This document shows, piece after piece, positions 24,185 through 34,300 of a stretch of 64,000 bases of DNA. The stretch spans positions 22,475,932 to 22,539,931 of the forward strand of contig NC_023753.2 in assembly GCF_000499845.2 (NCBI RefSeq), written 5' to 3'. This DNA comes from Phaseolus vulgaris. Lineage: Eukaryota > Streptophyta > Magnoliopsida > Fabales > Fabaceae. The stretch's first letter is position 1; the number at the start of each line of letters is the position of its first letter. The translations under genes and the position numbers were made by a program. Below the pieces are notes generated by a model. The model saw only the letters and a program-made list of their open reading frames with translations, was not told the DNA's origin and did not search any database.

Positions 24185-24868
24185 TGATGGCATTGAGCTC
24201 TTCTCTTTTACGGTTTTTGTGGCGGTTTGCGAAAGCTTCAATGGGTTGTAGGTGGAGCAAGGCTCTCCTAAGACTTGTGGTAGCCTTGGAGGTGCATGAA
24301 GAGTAGGAGTGTGAGAGAGGTTCGGCCAGCTCTCTTTGGTAGGTGAAAGGGTTGAAGATTAAAGACCTAAATCTAGAGAGATTCTAGGCAAGAGAGTAAG
24401 AATGACACATTTTGGCAGCATTTCATTACTCAAATTAATCTTGGATTTACATGAGGTAGGCTCCTCCTTAAATAGCCTAGGAGGACTGGAAATGCACATG
24501 TAAATGAAGGGAAAATGCTATCCAAATTACATGTAAATGTGAGCACATGGAAAATGTGAGCACATGGTGCACCTAGCCTTCACATGGTCGGCCTAGGTTA
24601 GTTTAGTAGGTTCTAGAAACCGTAAACTAACTTAGGTAATCCTAGTTTAATCCTAATTGCAATTTAAACAATTAACAAAAGTAATTGGACCGTAAAAATA
24701 AAGCTATGCTACGCTTGATGGGCTTTCTTGGAATATGTATAGATAGGTTTCCCTCCATCCGTGGCCTTGTTCCAATCTTCATCAAGTCTTTTAGTCATGG
24801 CTTTTGTGGTTGGTCCTAGAGGTCTTTGTGGGTGACCTTCTTTTAAGGTGCTTGGCCCTCCTCCATCA
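24185..24868 (-). repeat. 5' LTR of the CRM-like element
   Basis: 684 bp, TGATGG...CCATCA on the minus strand. A 1-base deletion relative to the 3' LTR (CCCTCC against CCCTTCC, near 24750) shifts the coding tail shared with pol. Confidence 0.9.
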
Positions 24869-25976
24869 AGTTTCCTGCCCTTATACAATTCATATGGAGT
24901 TTTCTTAAGAATGGGTCTAATTATGGTTTTGTTTAACACATAAGCTGCAGTATAAACTGCATCTGCCCAAAAATACTTAGGAAGCTTAGATTCATTTAAC
25001 ATAGTTCTAGCTAGTTCCTCTAATGATCTGTTTTTCCTTTCAACTACACCGTTTTGTTGGGGAGTCCTAGGGGCTGAAAAGCTAAGTGAGATCCCATGTT
25101 TTTTCACAAAACCTTTCAAATCTAGCATTCTGAAACTCTCCCCCATGATCACTTTGAATTGATTTTATACAACAACCATTTTCATTCTATAAAACCTTTG
25201 CCAATTTCTTGAAAGCATTGTAAGCATCATTTTTATGTGCAAGAAAAAGAGTCCATGTAAATCTAGAGTAGTCATCCACAACAACCAAAGCATACAAATT
25301 TCCAGCCAAGCTAGCAACTCTAGAGGGTCCAAATAAGTCCATATGCAATACATCCAATGGATTATTTTGTAGAAACAATGTCTTTTGAATTGAAAGAGGA
25401 TCTGATTTGTTTACCTTTCACACAAGCATCACAGAGCCTGTTATCCTTAAATTTAATGTTAGGTAAACCAGAAACAAGATCTTTAGATTTCAATTTATTT
25501 AAGTGATTAATGTGTATCTGAGCTAACCTCCTATGCCACAGCCAAGACTCATCACTTCTAGACAGTAAACACTCATTTGAAGAATTAGTTTCCATGATAT
25601 CCAAGAGATATATGTTATTCACTCTCTTACCAGTAAACAACACCTTACTAGAGGAGTCACTTGAGATTGTGCAGCCATTTGACTTGAAGTTCACTTTGTA
25701 TCCTTTGTCATAAAGTTGACTGATACTGAGAAGGCTATGCTTGAGTTCTTCTACATAAAACACATTCTCAATAGTGGTTGAATTCCCAGTTCCAACAGTG
25801 CCTCTGCCCAGAATTCTTCCACGGTTATTATCACCATAGGTTACATGTCCCTCTGCCTTGAGCTTCAAGCTAGTGAATTTTGTCAGATCTCCAGTCATAT
25901 GTTTGGAACAACCACTGTCCAAGTACCATTGATTTCTCTTGCTTCCTTTCTGCAAAACAGAGCAAAGATGATACAA
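24869..25976 (-). pseudogene. SIRE-like copia protease and integrase (N-terminal part)
   Basis: The frame at 25362-25976 has the protease signature 'WYLDSGCSKHMTGD', then 'FYVEELKHSLLSISQL'. The integrase zinc finger 'SWLWHRRLAQIHINHLNKL' follows, ending in a 'CDACVKGKQIRSSF' pair. After a frameshift the catalytic core follows: 'DVLHMDLFGPSRV' with 'VVVDDYSRFTWTLFL' (25187-25378). After another, 'SAPRTPQQNGVVERKNRSLE' supplies the catalytic Glu (24869-25152). At 24868 the frame runs straight into the nested gypsy LTR. Integrase continues on the far side, below 17147. Confidence 0.9.
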
Positions 25977-26039
25977 ATGGTACCCTTTTCAGTATAGGGT
26001 CCAGCACAGATTAAAACCTTCCCTTTGGTAGCCATTTTG

Positions 26040-27685
26040 CTAATTCTTAGGAACAAGATGCTTTCTAGCAATGCATGACCTAGAGGTATGACCAGATTTC
26101 ATGCAGTAAAAACAGGTTACATGAGATGTCTTTTTGCCACTATTAAAAGCTGAGAAACCTGATTTTGCTGGAACAAAAAAACTTGAAGCTTTTTGACATT
26201 GGTTACATTTCCAGGGTTATAACCAATACCATTCTTGTTGAAAACAACATTCTGTGAACCAAGGAGAGACTCAAGATTTTCTCTTCCCTTAATGAAATTG
26301 GAAAGGGTTTTTAGCAAATACTCCACTTGTTTTTCCAATTTTTTGCATTTTTCACAGGTTTTAATAGAGGCAGGCAAGCATGTTAGTTCAAGGCTTACCA
26401 GATTTGTTTTGGCCTTATGCATTTTTTCCTCAAGTGTTTTTACTTTAGGTGCAAGCACATTATTTACCTTTTGCAACTTACTGCATATTACAACTAGCCT
26501 ATTTGCTTCATCATGTGTTTCTTTGAAAGCAACAATCAATTGATCATAATTATCAGATTCCATAGAGAATTCACTTACTGAATTAGAGATTGACCCTTCA
26601 TCTTTCACCATGAAGCACAGATTGTTTTCCTCACTCTCAGTTGAAGAGCTGCTGGTTGAAGATACTTCATTCTCTTCCCACAAAATGTAAGCTCTTCTCC
26701 CCTTGCTCCTTTCAACCTTCTTGCTGGCAGATTTGTCCTTTGATTGATTGTTCGAACAATCCATTTTGATGTGCCCTGTTTTACCACAACCAAAGCAAGT
26801 GTAGTTAGAGGAATTTGATTCATTAGGTTTAGGATACCTTCTTTTCTGTTGGTTCCTATCTCTGCTTTTCTTCTTCAGGAATCTGCTGAACCTCTTTGTA
26901 AGTAAGTTGATTGTTTCATCATGTTCAACATCTTTTTTTTCCTCATTGATCTCATTTTGTTCACTTGCTTTCAGTGCAAGTCCCTTGGGTTTTCTTTCCA
27001 CTGTTTCTTGCTCTTTAAGTCTCTTGAGCTCCAGCTCATGCTCCATTAATTTCCCAAAGAGTGCAGCAGTTGACAACTTTAACAGATCACGACTTTCTGA
27101 TATGGTAGTCACCTTGGGTTGCCAACTTCTGTCGAGGCACTTCAGCACTTTTATGTTGAGTTCCTCTCTGTCAAATTCCTTTCCCAATTCAGTAAGGTGA
27201 TTCACAATATGAGTGAACCTTTTCTGCACAACAACAATGCTTTCCTCGGGTTGCATTCTAAACAATTCAAATTCTTGGATGAGAGAATGTTTTCTGGATC
27301 TCTTCACATCTTCAGTACCCTCATGAGTGACTTCCAAGACCTCCCACATCTCCTTAGCTGAACTGCATTAAGATATCCTGAAGAACTCATCCATTGTTAA
27401 TGAGGAGGTTATGATGTTCTTGGCTAGAAGATCATATTGAGCCTTCTTCCTTTCAATCTCATTCCATTCAGATCTTGGCTTTGCCACTTCTTCATCCTTG
27501 ATAACCTGCATTGGCATATAGGGTCCATGTACCACAACCTCCCAAATAAACGAGTCAATAGATTCCATGAAAATTTTCATTCTAATTTTCCAAAAAGCAT
27601 AATTCATTCTATTGAACATAGGGGGTCTACTAACAGAAGATCCCTCAGCAAAAAGCACTTTAAACTCAAACATTATTGCAAACAA
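26040..27685 (-). pseudogene. SIRE-like copia gag
   Basis: The N-terminal segment (27368-27685) includes 'RPPMFNRMNYAFWKIRMKIF', typical of copia gag. A TAA near 27365 lies in the same frame as the following 27349-26117 segment. That segment has 'AKEMWEVLEVTHEGTEDVK' and a 'FELFRMQPEESI' block, the UBN2/DUF4219-type gag core. A CCHC knuckle, 'CFGCGKTGHIKMDC', lies near 26770-26810, followed by a long charged coiled-coil stretch. A second knuckle, 'CFYCMKSGHTSRSC' (about 26070-26120), sits in a shifted frame just before protease. Two knuckles and a long gag are usual in this lineage. Confidence 0.85.
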
Positions 27686-27707
27686 ACTTGATTAAAATAC
27701 AAGTCCT

Positions 27708-27721
27708 AGCTCTTGATACCA
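27708..27721 (-). promoter_or_regulatory. Primer binding site of the SIRE-like element
   Basis: Minus-strand TGGTATCAAGAGCT lies 2 nt inside the 5' LTR. It fits an initiator-Met tRNA primer with one inserted base. Confidence 0.75.
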
Positions 27722-27723
27722 AT

Positions 27724-28530
27724 TGTTGGGTTCAATAGTGTCAAAGTTCAAGGGGGGGGGGGAGTGAATTGACCTTTTAAAAGTTTCGAACAGAATCAGA
27801 TATTGTCACAGTACACATAAAATAAATCGATTTATTTAGCAATGAACAAATTTATTTTTATACTGTTTATGTACTTTAAGGCGTTTATCCCAGTTGAATA
27901 AACTTTGATTTTAAGATTGAGTTAGATGATCTACAGGCAAAGTTCAAATTGATTTTTTGCAGAATTAAAACAGTGAGCTTCAGTAGTTAATCACAACCTT
28001 TGAATACAAAGCCAATGCTTGTTTTTTAAAACACTTGACAGATTGTATTAAGAAAAATAACTTATAACAGATTTTCAAAAAATAGATAAAGTTGTTATAA
28101 AAAGAACAAATTGAAAATAAAATGAACAGATTTATTTTCAAAAGCAGTTAGATAATTTGTTTTGTGAAGGAGACTTAGTCAAACACTCTGGTGCAAGGAT
28201 AAAACGAAAAAACCTTTTAAGGTAAACATAGCACCAGACTAAAGAGAATCTATTCATTTACAGATGAACAAATTTATTTTTCAAAAGGATAACAAAAACT
28301 TCTTAACAAGTGAAACACAGTCGTTTTGATGGAGTGAAGACTTAGTCAAAATACTTGATGGACAAACCATGATGTTTGAAAACACTTAATCAAAGCATTA
28401 GTTTAAGAGAAGAATCTATTCATTTATGCAGTAGGGTATTTTTGCAAAACATGTGAAAAACAGTTTCAGTTTCAGAAAACTTGTGCTTGCTCTTATCACA
28501 TGGTCAAGGGTTAAGAGCTGAGTTACCTAA
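27724..28530 (-). repeat. 5' LTR of the SIRE-like element, deleted and truncated
   Basis: Matches 11989-13455 but lacks about 655 bp internally, joined at about 28051 next to 'GATTGTATTAAG'. It also lacks the first roughly 145 bp of the LTR as read on the minus strand. It ends at a GAA microsatellite (about 28530-28565). Confidence 0.85.
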
Positions 28531-28565
28531 GAAGAAGAAGAAGAAGAAGAAGAAAAAGAAAAAGA
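28530..28565. repeat. (GAA)n microsatellite
   Basis: A run of GAA units with later A insertions marks the junction between the truncated copia LTR and the next retroelement remnant. Confidence 0.85.
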
Positions 28566-29281
28566 AGCCGCGAAACGTCAAAACAATCTCAACCGTTAGA
28601 TCTTTTAGATCCCAAACCCCTCATTAATGCAGGTCATGTCACGCCGTCGAAGGTCACATCACACCTCGGGAAGCTCAATAGTCACGAACCCAAGGGAGGT
28701 CGATCGACATCCATTATTAAAGACTCATCGGACATATCCGTCCTCGAGCTTGGGGGCAAGTGTACTGGTATGGGCGAGACCGAGATTCGGTCTTCCTGAC
28801 TGAGATTAGGGAAACTTGATCGAGACCAAGGAAATCTGGCCGAGACCAAGGAAATCTGGCCAAGACAAGGGAAACCACCACGGACGGCCCGACTGACACA
28901 TAAATCCATTAACGCTCAAACCAAGGTCAGTGAAGCTAATATGTCATTAAGGATTAGGTAATACATCCATAAGTGTGATCCATTCCACTAATCAGGCCCA
29001 ATAAGGTAAGCCCATTAAAATAATATAAATAACACACATTTCAAGGAGAAAGGTACGTCATTTATTACTGTGCACCTATCCAAATACCGATCACCCGCTT
29101 TACTGACTTGAGCGTCGGAGTGCCTTCCGCAGGTACCCCCCATTAGATGTTCACCCAAGGCCGAGAGCCGAAGGAGAAGCACGAAGACGAGAAGGACCCT
29201 AGTCAGGCACCCCACAACCTGCCCGACCGAAGGAGGAAGACAAAGACTTCAATAGTTCTCTAGGTCCCATCTCCCTAGCAG
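28566..29281 (+). mobile_element. Tat-like gypsy 3' end and LTR remnant
   Basis: A polypurine-type stretch, GAGCTTGGGGGCAAG (28744-28758), is followed by an LTR starting TGTACTGGTATGGG at 28759 and ending near CCCTAGCA at about 29281. Inside it lie a TATA-like AATATAAATAA (about 29022) and 'CTGACTTGAGCGTCGGAGTG' (29103-29122). The latter is the same block found in the LTRs of the Tat element at 43424-52617. The rest of the element is gone. Confidence 0.6.
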
Positions 29282-29546
29282 GAACAAAAAAAAAAGTATA
29301 AAAATAAAAAAAATTATAATATATTTAAACAAGAGCATAATATAAGTAAAAAAAAAATACCAAGTTATCTTTTCTTCTTGAAAGACATAGCACCACCCTT
29401 TTATTTCTATTACACATGTTATACAAAGTGAAAATGAAGTTAGTCCAAATCTATTGAGTAAATTAAATAAGTCTAAAGATATTTCAATGTAAGTTGTGCA
29501 CTCTCCCACACGTTATCCTTGTAAGTATCTGACATAGTTGACTGAT
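29282..29546. other. AT-rich spacer between LTR remnants
   Basis: A-rich and T-rich runs with no coding or repeat signal that I can name. Confidence 0.4.
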
Positions 29547-30612
29547 AAGTGTCATAATTTAGTGCGATTTTATGCAAAAAAAAAAACAGACACTTACAAA
29601 TTTTAATTGTTGATAAAGTTATAATTCAACCTTAAGAAATTTGAATCTAATAATATATTTTTAAGTTATGATATTAATGAAATTATTTAATCCCAAATTT
29701 GTGCTATTTTTTGGGATTTAAGGAAAGATAAAGCAAATGATTAAAGGTTGCTCTAGAGAATAAGGATTTTCATTTTTTATTCCTCACTTGAGCGAGATGT
29801 CACTTAGCCTAAGCTCAATTAGGTTAAAAAAGGGCATAAGGCAGAGATAAAGGTATGACCTGGAAGGGGAACCGAAGGAAGGAAACCCTAAAAGAGGCAG
29901 CCGTCAAGGAGAAACGTTTCAGATCTTTTTCTTTGGCTTTTGTGCATGTAATGACCACCATGAGTGAGTAATTTTTTCCTTTAAGATTATGAGTAATCTA
30001 TTCAAATTCTGAAGTATATTAATGATAATTATATATGAATTTTTGTTCCTCTTTGATATTGGTATTGCCATTTTGTGCTTAAAGCTTGAATTTTTATTCA
30101 TGAACCTGCTTGTTCGATTTGACTGGAAGTATTTATAAGGATTTTACCTAAATGATAATGCTTGACATATTTGAAAGTTAGGAATAGATTTGAAATGTTA
30201 AGTGTTTTATAACATATGTACTTAATGATAAGAATGTTTTTATAAAAATGTGAGGAATCAATATTTAGGAGAAATCTTAATAATTTTATATGCGAGAAAT
30301 CGATATAAATGACTTTTATATGTGCATCAATGTTAATCAGATTAGAATATTATATGTTTTTATTCATCCAAAATATATACGAGTGAGAATGATTAACGTC
30401 TTTCCTAATTTTATCAATTGAATTATCCTAATCATTTATTTTGTTTTCATTTAATTTTCATACAACCTTATGTCAATATCCTTCAAATCAAATTATTGTA
30501 CATATTTTTATACTCAGTGAATGCTACGATTAGGATTTTAAATAAATGTTCCTTGTGGATTCGACATCCGTTTTTCCAGAACAAATTATTACTTCTTACT
30601 CGATACACTTGC
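29547..30612 (+). repeat. Athila/Diaspora-like LTR, probably solo
   Basis: The sequence resembles legume Athila-type LTRs. It opens 'TGTCATAATTTAGTGCG', has a mid-part 'GGCAGCCGTCAAGGAG' and then 'GCATGTAATGACCACCATGA'. It ends with 'CTTGTGGATTCGACATCCG' and 'TACTCGATACA' near 30605. Similarity is by recollection of the family style. I found no target duplication and no PBS. CACTA sequence resumes immediately after it. Confidence 0.5.
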
Positions 30613-31300
30613 CGAAAAAGGTCAGCATTGACCAAATTTCAAAACTAATAAACAATAATATATGATTTGATGCTAGTGGTCCAAAAACTCTATCAAGTAA
30701 ACCATATGCTTTTCCAATTGGTTGAAATTTGTCATCATAGTTCAGCACCACACATAATCTGTTAGGCACCTTCAGTTTTTGACTAACTCCTTCCTCATCT
30801 GTAAAGATCAAATACATTATTTCAAGTGCAATGAAACTTATTACATGCAAAGATAAACAAAATATCAAAATTTCATATTTTTACCTATAACATCAACAAA
30901 CTAATAGTGGTTTCACTGCCTTGATTTTCTTGGTTGCATTCTTTCATGTCCAGACTCAGAAGTTGATTGTGCAGTGTGTAATGGTGTAAATTCAGAAGTC
31001 TCTGATTGTGGAACTTGTCAAGATTGTGTTGTGTAGATTGTGAGGTTTGTGGTTGTATAGATTGAGATGCTTGTGGTAGTGGAGATCCAAAGTTTGGTTG
31101 TACAGAAGTAGTTCTTGCCTAATCTTGTGTAGCTTAATTTTTATATAGTTGACCACAAATGTGTCTGAACCATCAATTGACTTAAGCGCGTTCTTTATCC
31201 ATTTAGGTCTAAGCATATTTGCACATAAAAATGAAGATATATTAAAAGTGAAGAAACCAAAAAAATTTAAAAGCTTCATACATGTATAAGAGAAAGGCAT
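30613..31300 (-). pseudogene. CACTA second ORF, N-terminal half (Transposase_24 type)
   Basis: Minus-strand frames carry a Gln/Ser/Thr-rich leader (about 30970-31150). Then comes 'LKVPNRLCVVLNYDDKFQPI' with 'GLLDRVFGPLAS' (about 30690-30790), the opening block of the plant Ptta/En/Spm family. The frame ends in LTR sequence at about 30612; its continuation is the half-gene at 11080-11988. Confidence 0.6.
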
Positions 31301-31347
31301 AACAAAAGAGTGAACATATTAACAGTGTATCTAGACCAAGGTTATTA

Positions 31348-34300
31348 TTACTCTAAAATTGAATCATTTTCATGAATTTCACCATCATTGTTGTCCTTAT
31401 TTAATAATTCATCATCTTCATCGTCCCTAAACAATGTCAATTCGTTAGAGTTGTTGAAAAAATCATTTAAATCTTGTTGTGGACGCGATTCTACTTCACA
31501 AACTTCACCATCTCCTTCTCCCATATCATACAAGTTTTGTGGTTTCAAATGCATAACAATTGTCCAATCCTTATTCACCTCATCATCTACATAATATACA
31601 ATTTCAGCTTGTGAAACTTCAATGTATGGATCATGCTCGTCACAATCTCCCATGTGAATTAACCTTGAAAAATTAATACAAGTGAAACCCCAAGGATCCT
31701 TTATCAACCCCTTATCCTTTGTGGTGTCAACTCATTTACATTTGAACAAGGTAACCTTAAAATGACCATAGTAATTAAGCTCAATTATATCTTTTAATTT
31801 GCCATAATATACCACATGTTTGTCTAATGTTTTAATTTGCCCTACTTGCAACACATGATGTTGATGAAGTTAAGAAAACTCCACAGTTTTGGTTTTTAAT
31901 CCATATTCTCAACTTTCAATTCTAAATTTGATACCATTTACATTAAAGGCGTAAATTCCTCTAGCATGTGGTGTTGGACCTTGAGATAGATACTTAAGAT
32001 CATTTGACACTATACTCCAAATGTATAGGTTATTAATCTACAAAAATAATGAATGGTGTCAATATATCTTTCAAATTGACATTTCTAACTTCTAAAAACA
32101 TATTCTACCTACTCTTTGAGGAAACCAATTTATGAAATCCTTGTTGACAATCTTTTCTAGCTTTGTATTAGAAATTCTTCTCCCTTTAGACCTTCTATGC
32201 AAATAATCTTTAAATTCCCTAAGAAAATATTTTGTAACCAACATATTACTAATAATTCCACAAAGAAAACCTTTTCAATATAATTAGATTTATATTTTGT
32301 GTTAATACTTACTCAATATAAGGTTGAACTTGAGGGCAATTAAATAATACATATCGATGTGCTTGAGTTCTCACAATAGTTGACATCTCAAAAGTTGAAG
32401 CAACACTTACAACTCTACCAATTGGTGGAAATAGGGTATTCAATTCAGAAATATATGTGTTAGAAGAGTCATCTTGATACAAACCAAGCCAACAACGAGA
32501 TGACCAAGGATGCACATTACCATTTACACCATGAGAAGTTATCTCAACAATCAAGTGAAGACCACACCAAGGATCTAGCAGACCTCACCAGAGGGAGAAA
32601 TGGACAAAAACCAAAGCATCTAATGTTCTTCTTGCTAGTCTTCTTAAGAATTAAACAAGTTGTAAATAAATTGGGCTCACTCTAGGGGTCCAAATAGCAA
32701 GATAGGCTAGATTAGGTTCATATAGCATAATAGGGGAGGTGTGCTTATCACTTTAGCTTGTTTTTTTGCCTAGTTTCTAGAAGAACAAGCATAAGGTGTG
32801 GTTTCACTTAGTCAAACCCTAAAGGCAGCCCCATTTTTAGGTTTTCCGTCCTACCCTTGCTTCTTGTTTTCCAAGGCACCATCTCCTATAAATAGGGTGC
32901 CTTAGTCCATGTATTACATGTTGATTTTGAATAGAAAAGTTACTCTACACAAATTGTGTGAGGTGTTTGTGAGGCTTGTGTCCTCTTAGCATTAGGCCCC
33001 ATCTTGAGTGATTGGAGCGCTCTCAAGTGGCGACCATCTCACTTATCTTGGAGGAAGACCACACTATAAGTGGCGTGACCAACTTTCTTCCATCACATAA
33101 GCATTTCCTTCCTTCATCTCTTCCATTTTCCCATTACTTTATGTATCTTTGTATTCTTATGTTCTTGTTTTTCCTCCATTGTCAATTCGGTTTCTATCAT
33201 GCTTTTTATGTTTCCTTCCATGTTCATTTAAATTTCGCCTTTCTTCATCAATCACCACATACTTGTATTTTTCCTTTTCCCTCTAGAAGTGAACCTTCAC
33301 AGTTACTTAACCTTTTGGTTAAGTTCGTGTCCAGTGGGGATTTTCTTTGGGTTCTCACCATATAATTGATAAAATATCAATCCTAAGTAAAGTGACACAC
33401 CTAAAATGGCAAAATTTAAAATCAACTCACATCATGTGGTATCAAAGTTGAAGCAACACTTACAACTCTACCAATTGGTGGAAATAGGGTATTCAATTCA
33501 AAAATATATGTGTTAGAAGACTCATCCACACATGAAGGTCTGTTAGTTCTTGTCTCCATCCTTTCCATATATTGAGAGCAAAAGGTGAAAATCTCTTCAG
33601 CTAGGTATCCTTCAGCAATAGAACCTTTAGGTTGTGCCTTGCTTTGAACATACAATTTTAAGTGCCCCAAATACCTATAAAATCCTTTCACAATTAGAAT
33701 AATCAAACTTTGAACTTAATACAAAATACAAAAGTATGCAGGAATTTACCTTTCTATGGGATACATCCAAAGGTAATGCACCAGACCTTCAAGTTTTGCC
33801 TCACCAGCTAGGTGACAAGTTAAATGAACCATGATTGTAAAAAACATAAGAGGAAATAACATTTACAAGTAGCAAAAGAGTTTGAATTATGAGAGACACA
33901 AGTTTATTAAGATCAAATTGACTTAAACTTAACCCACATAATTGTAAAAAAAAAATAACATAGTTCTACGACCACTGCAGTCACATTGTTTGGTAAAACA
34001 TTACATATAGAAATAGGTAGTAATTGTTCCATAAGAATATGACAATCATAACTCTTGAGTCCAAAAATATTTCCATCTTTCAAGTCAACACACCTTGAAA
34101 TATTACTTTACTATCCATCTGGCATTTTAGCATTTTTCAATATTTGCAAAAAAAAAAATTCTTTGTTTTTGACAATGAAAATACAGTTGGCCGAAATCTT
34201 CCTTTATCATTTGGCAAAAGTCCTTTCCTTATACCCATTTCCTTAATAACCTTTTGGGCTTTAAGATTATCTTTGGACTTCGTAGGATCATTAAGTAATG

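Larger units (their letters stand above)
17147..24868 (-). mobile_element. CRM-like Ty3/gypsy retrotransposon nested in the copia element
   Basis: Two LTRs of 685 and 684 bp (17147-17831 and 24185-24868) begin TGATGG and end CCATCA on the minus strand. By eye I count about 14 substitutions and one indel between them (about 2%). Flanks are GGTTT and AGTTT, a 5-bp target duplication with one change. The copia integrase reading frame is cut at this exact place. Minus-strand order is a leader of about 1.9 kb, gag (20994-22295), protease (about 20905-21093), then RT, RNase H and integrase. RT and integrase C-terminal blocks match centromeric-type (CRM) chromoviruses. At least two nonsense codons and two frameshifts inactivate it. 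Confidence 0.9.
11989..28530 (-). mobile_element. SIRE/Maximus-like Ty1/copia retrotransposon with env-like ORF
   Basis: Minus-strand order: truncated 5' LTR (27724-28530), Met-tRNA primer site (27708-27721), gag (26040-27685), protease-integrase (24869-25976), then integrase end, RT and RNase H (15490-17146). An extra ORF (about 13950-15290), a polypurine tract (13604-13615) and the 3' LTR (11989-13603) follow. The RT/RNase H motifs, second zinc knuckle, long LTR and extra 3' ORF place it near the SIRE lineage. It is interrupted at 17147-24868 by a gypsy element. Several stops and frameshifts make it inactive. The 5' LTR end is lost at a GAA repeat near 28530. Confidence 0.85.

Noticed and set aside
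24709..25152. The fusion ORF as a functional gene
   Set aside because: It begins within a frame-broken integrase and has no promoter or start context of its own.
28682..28909. Two overlapping minus-strand frames
   Set aside because: They fall in the Tat-like LTR remnant and repeat its internal GACCAAGGAAATC words.
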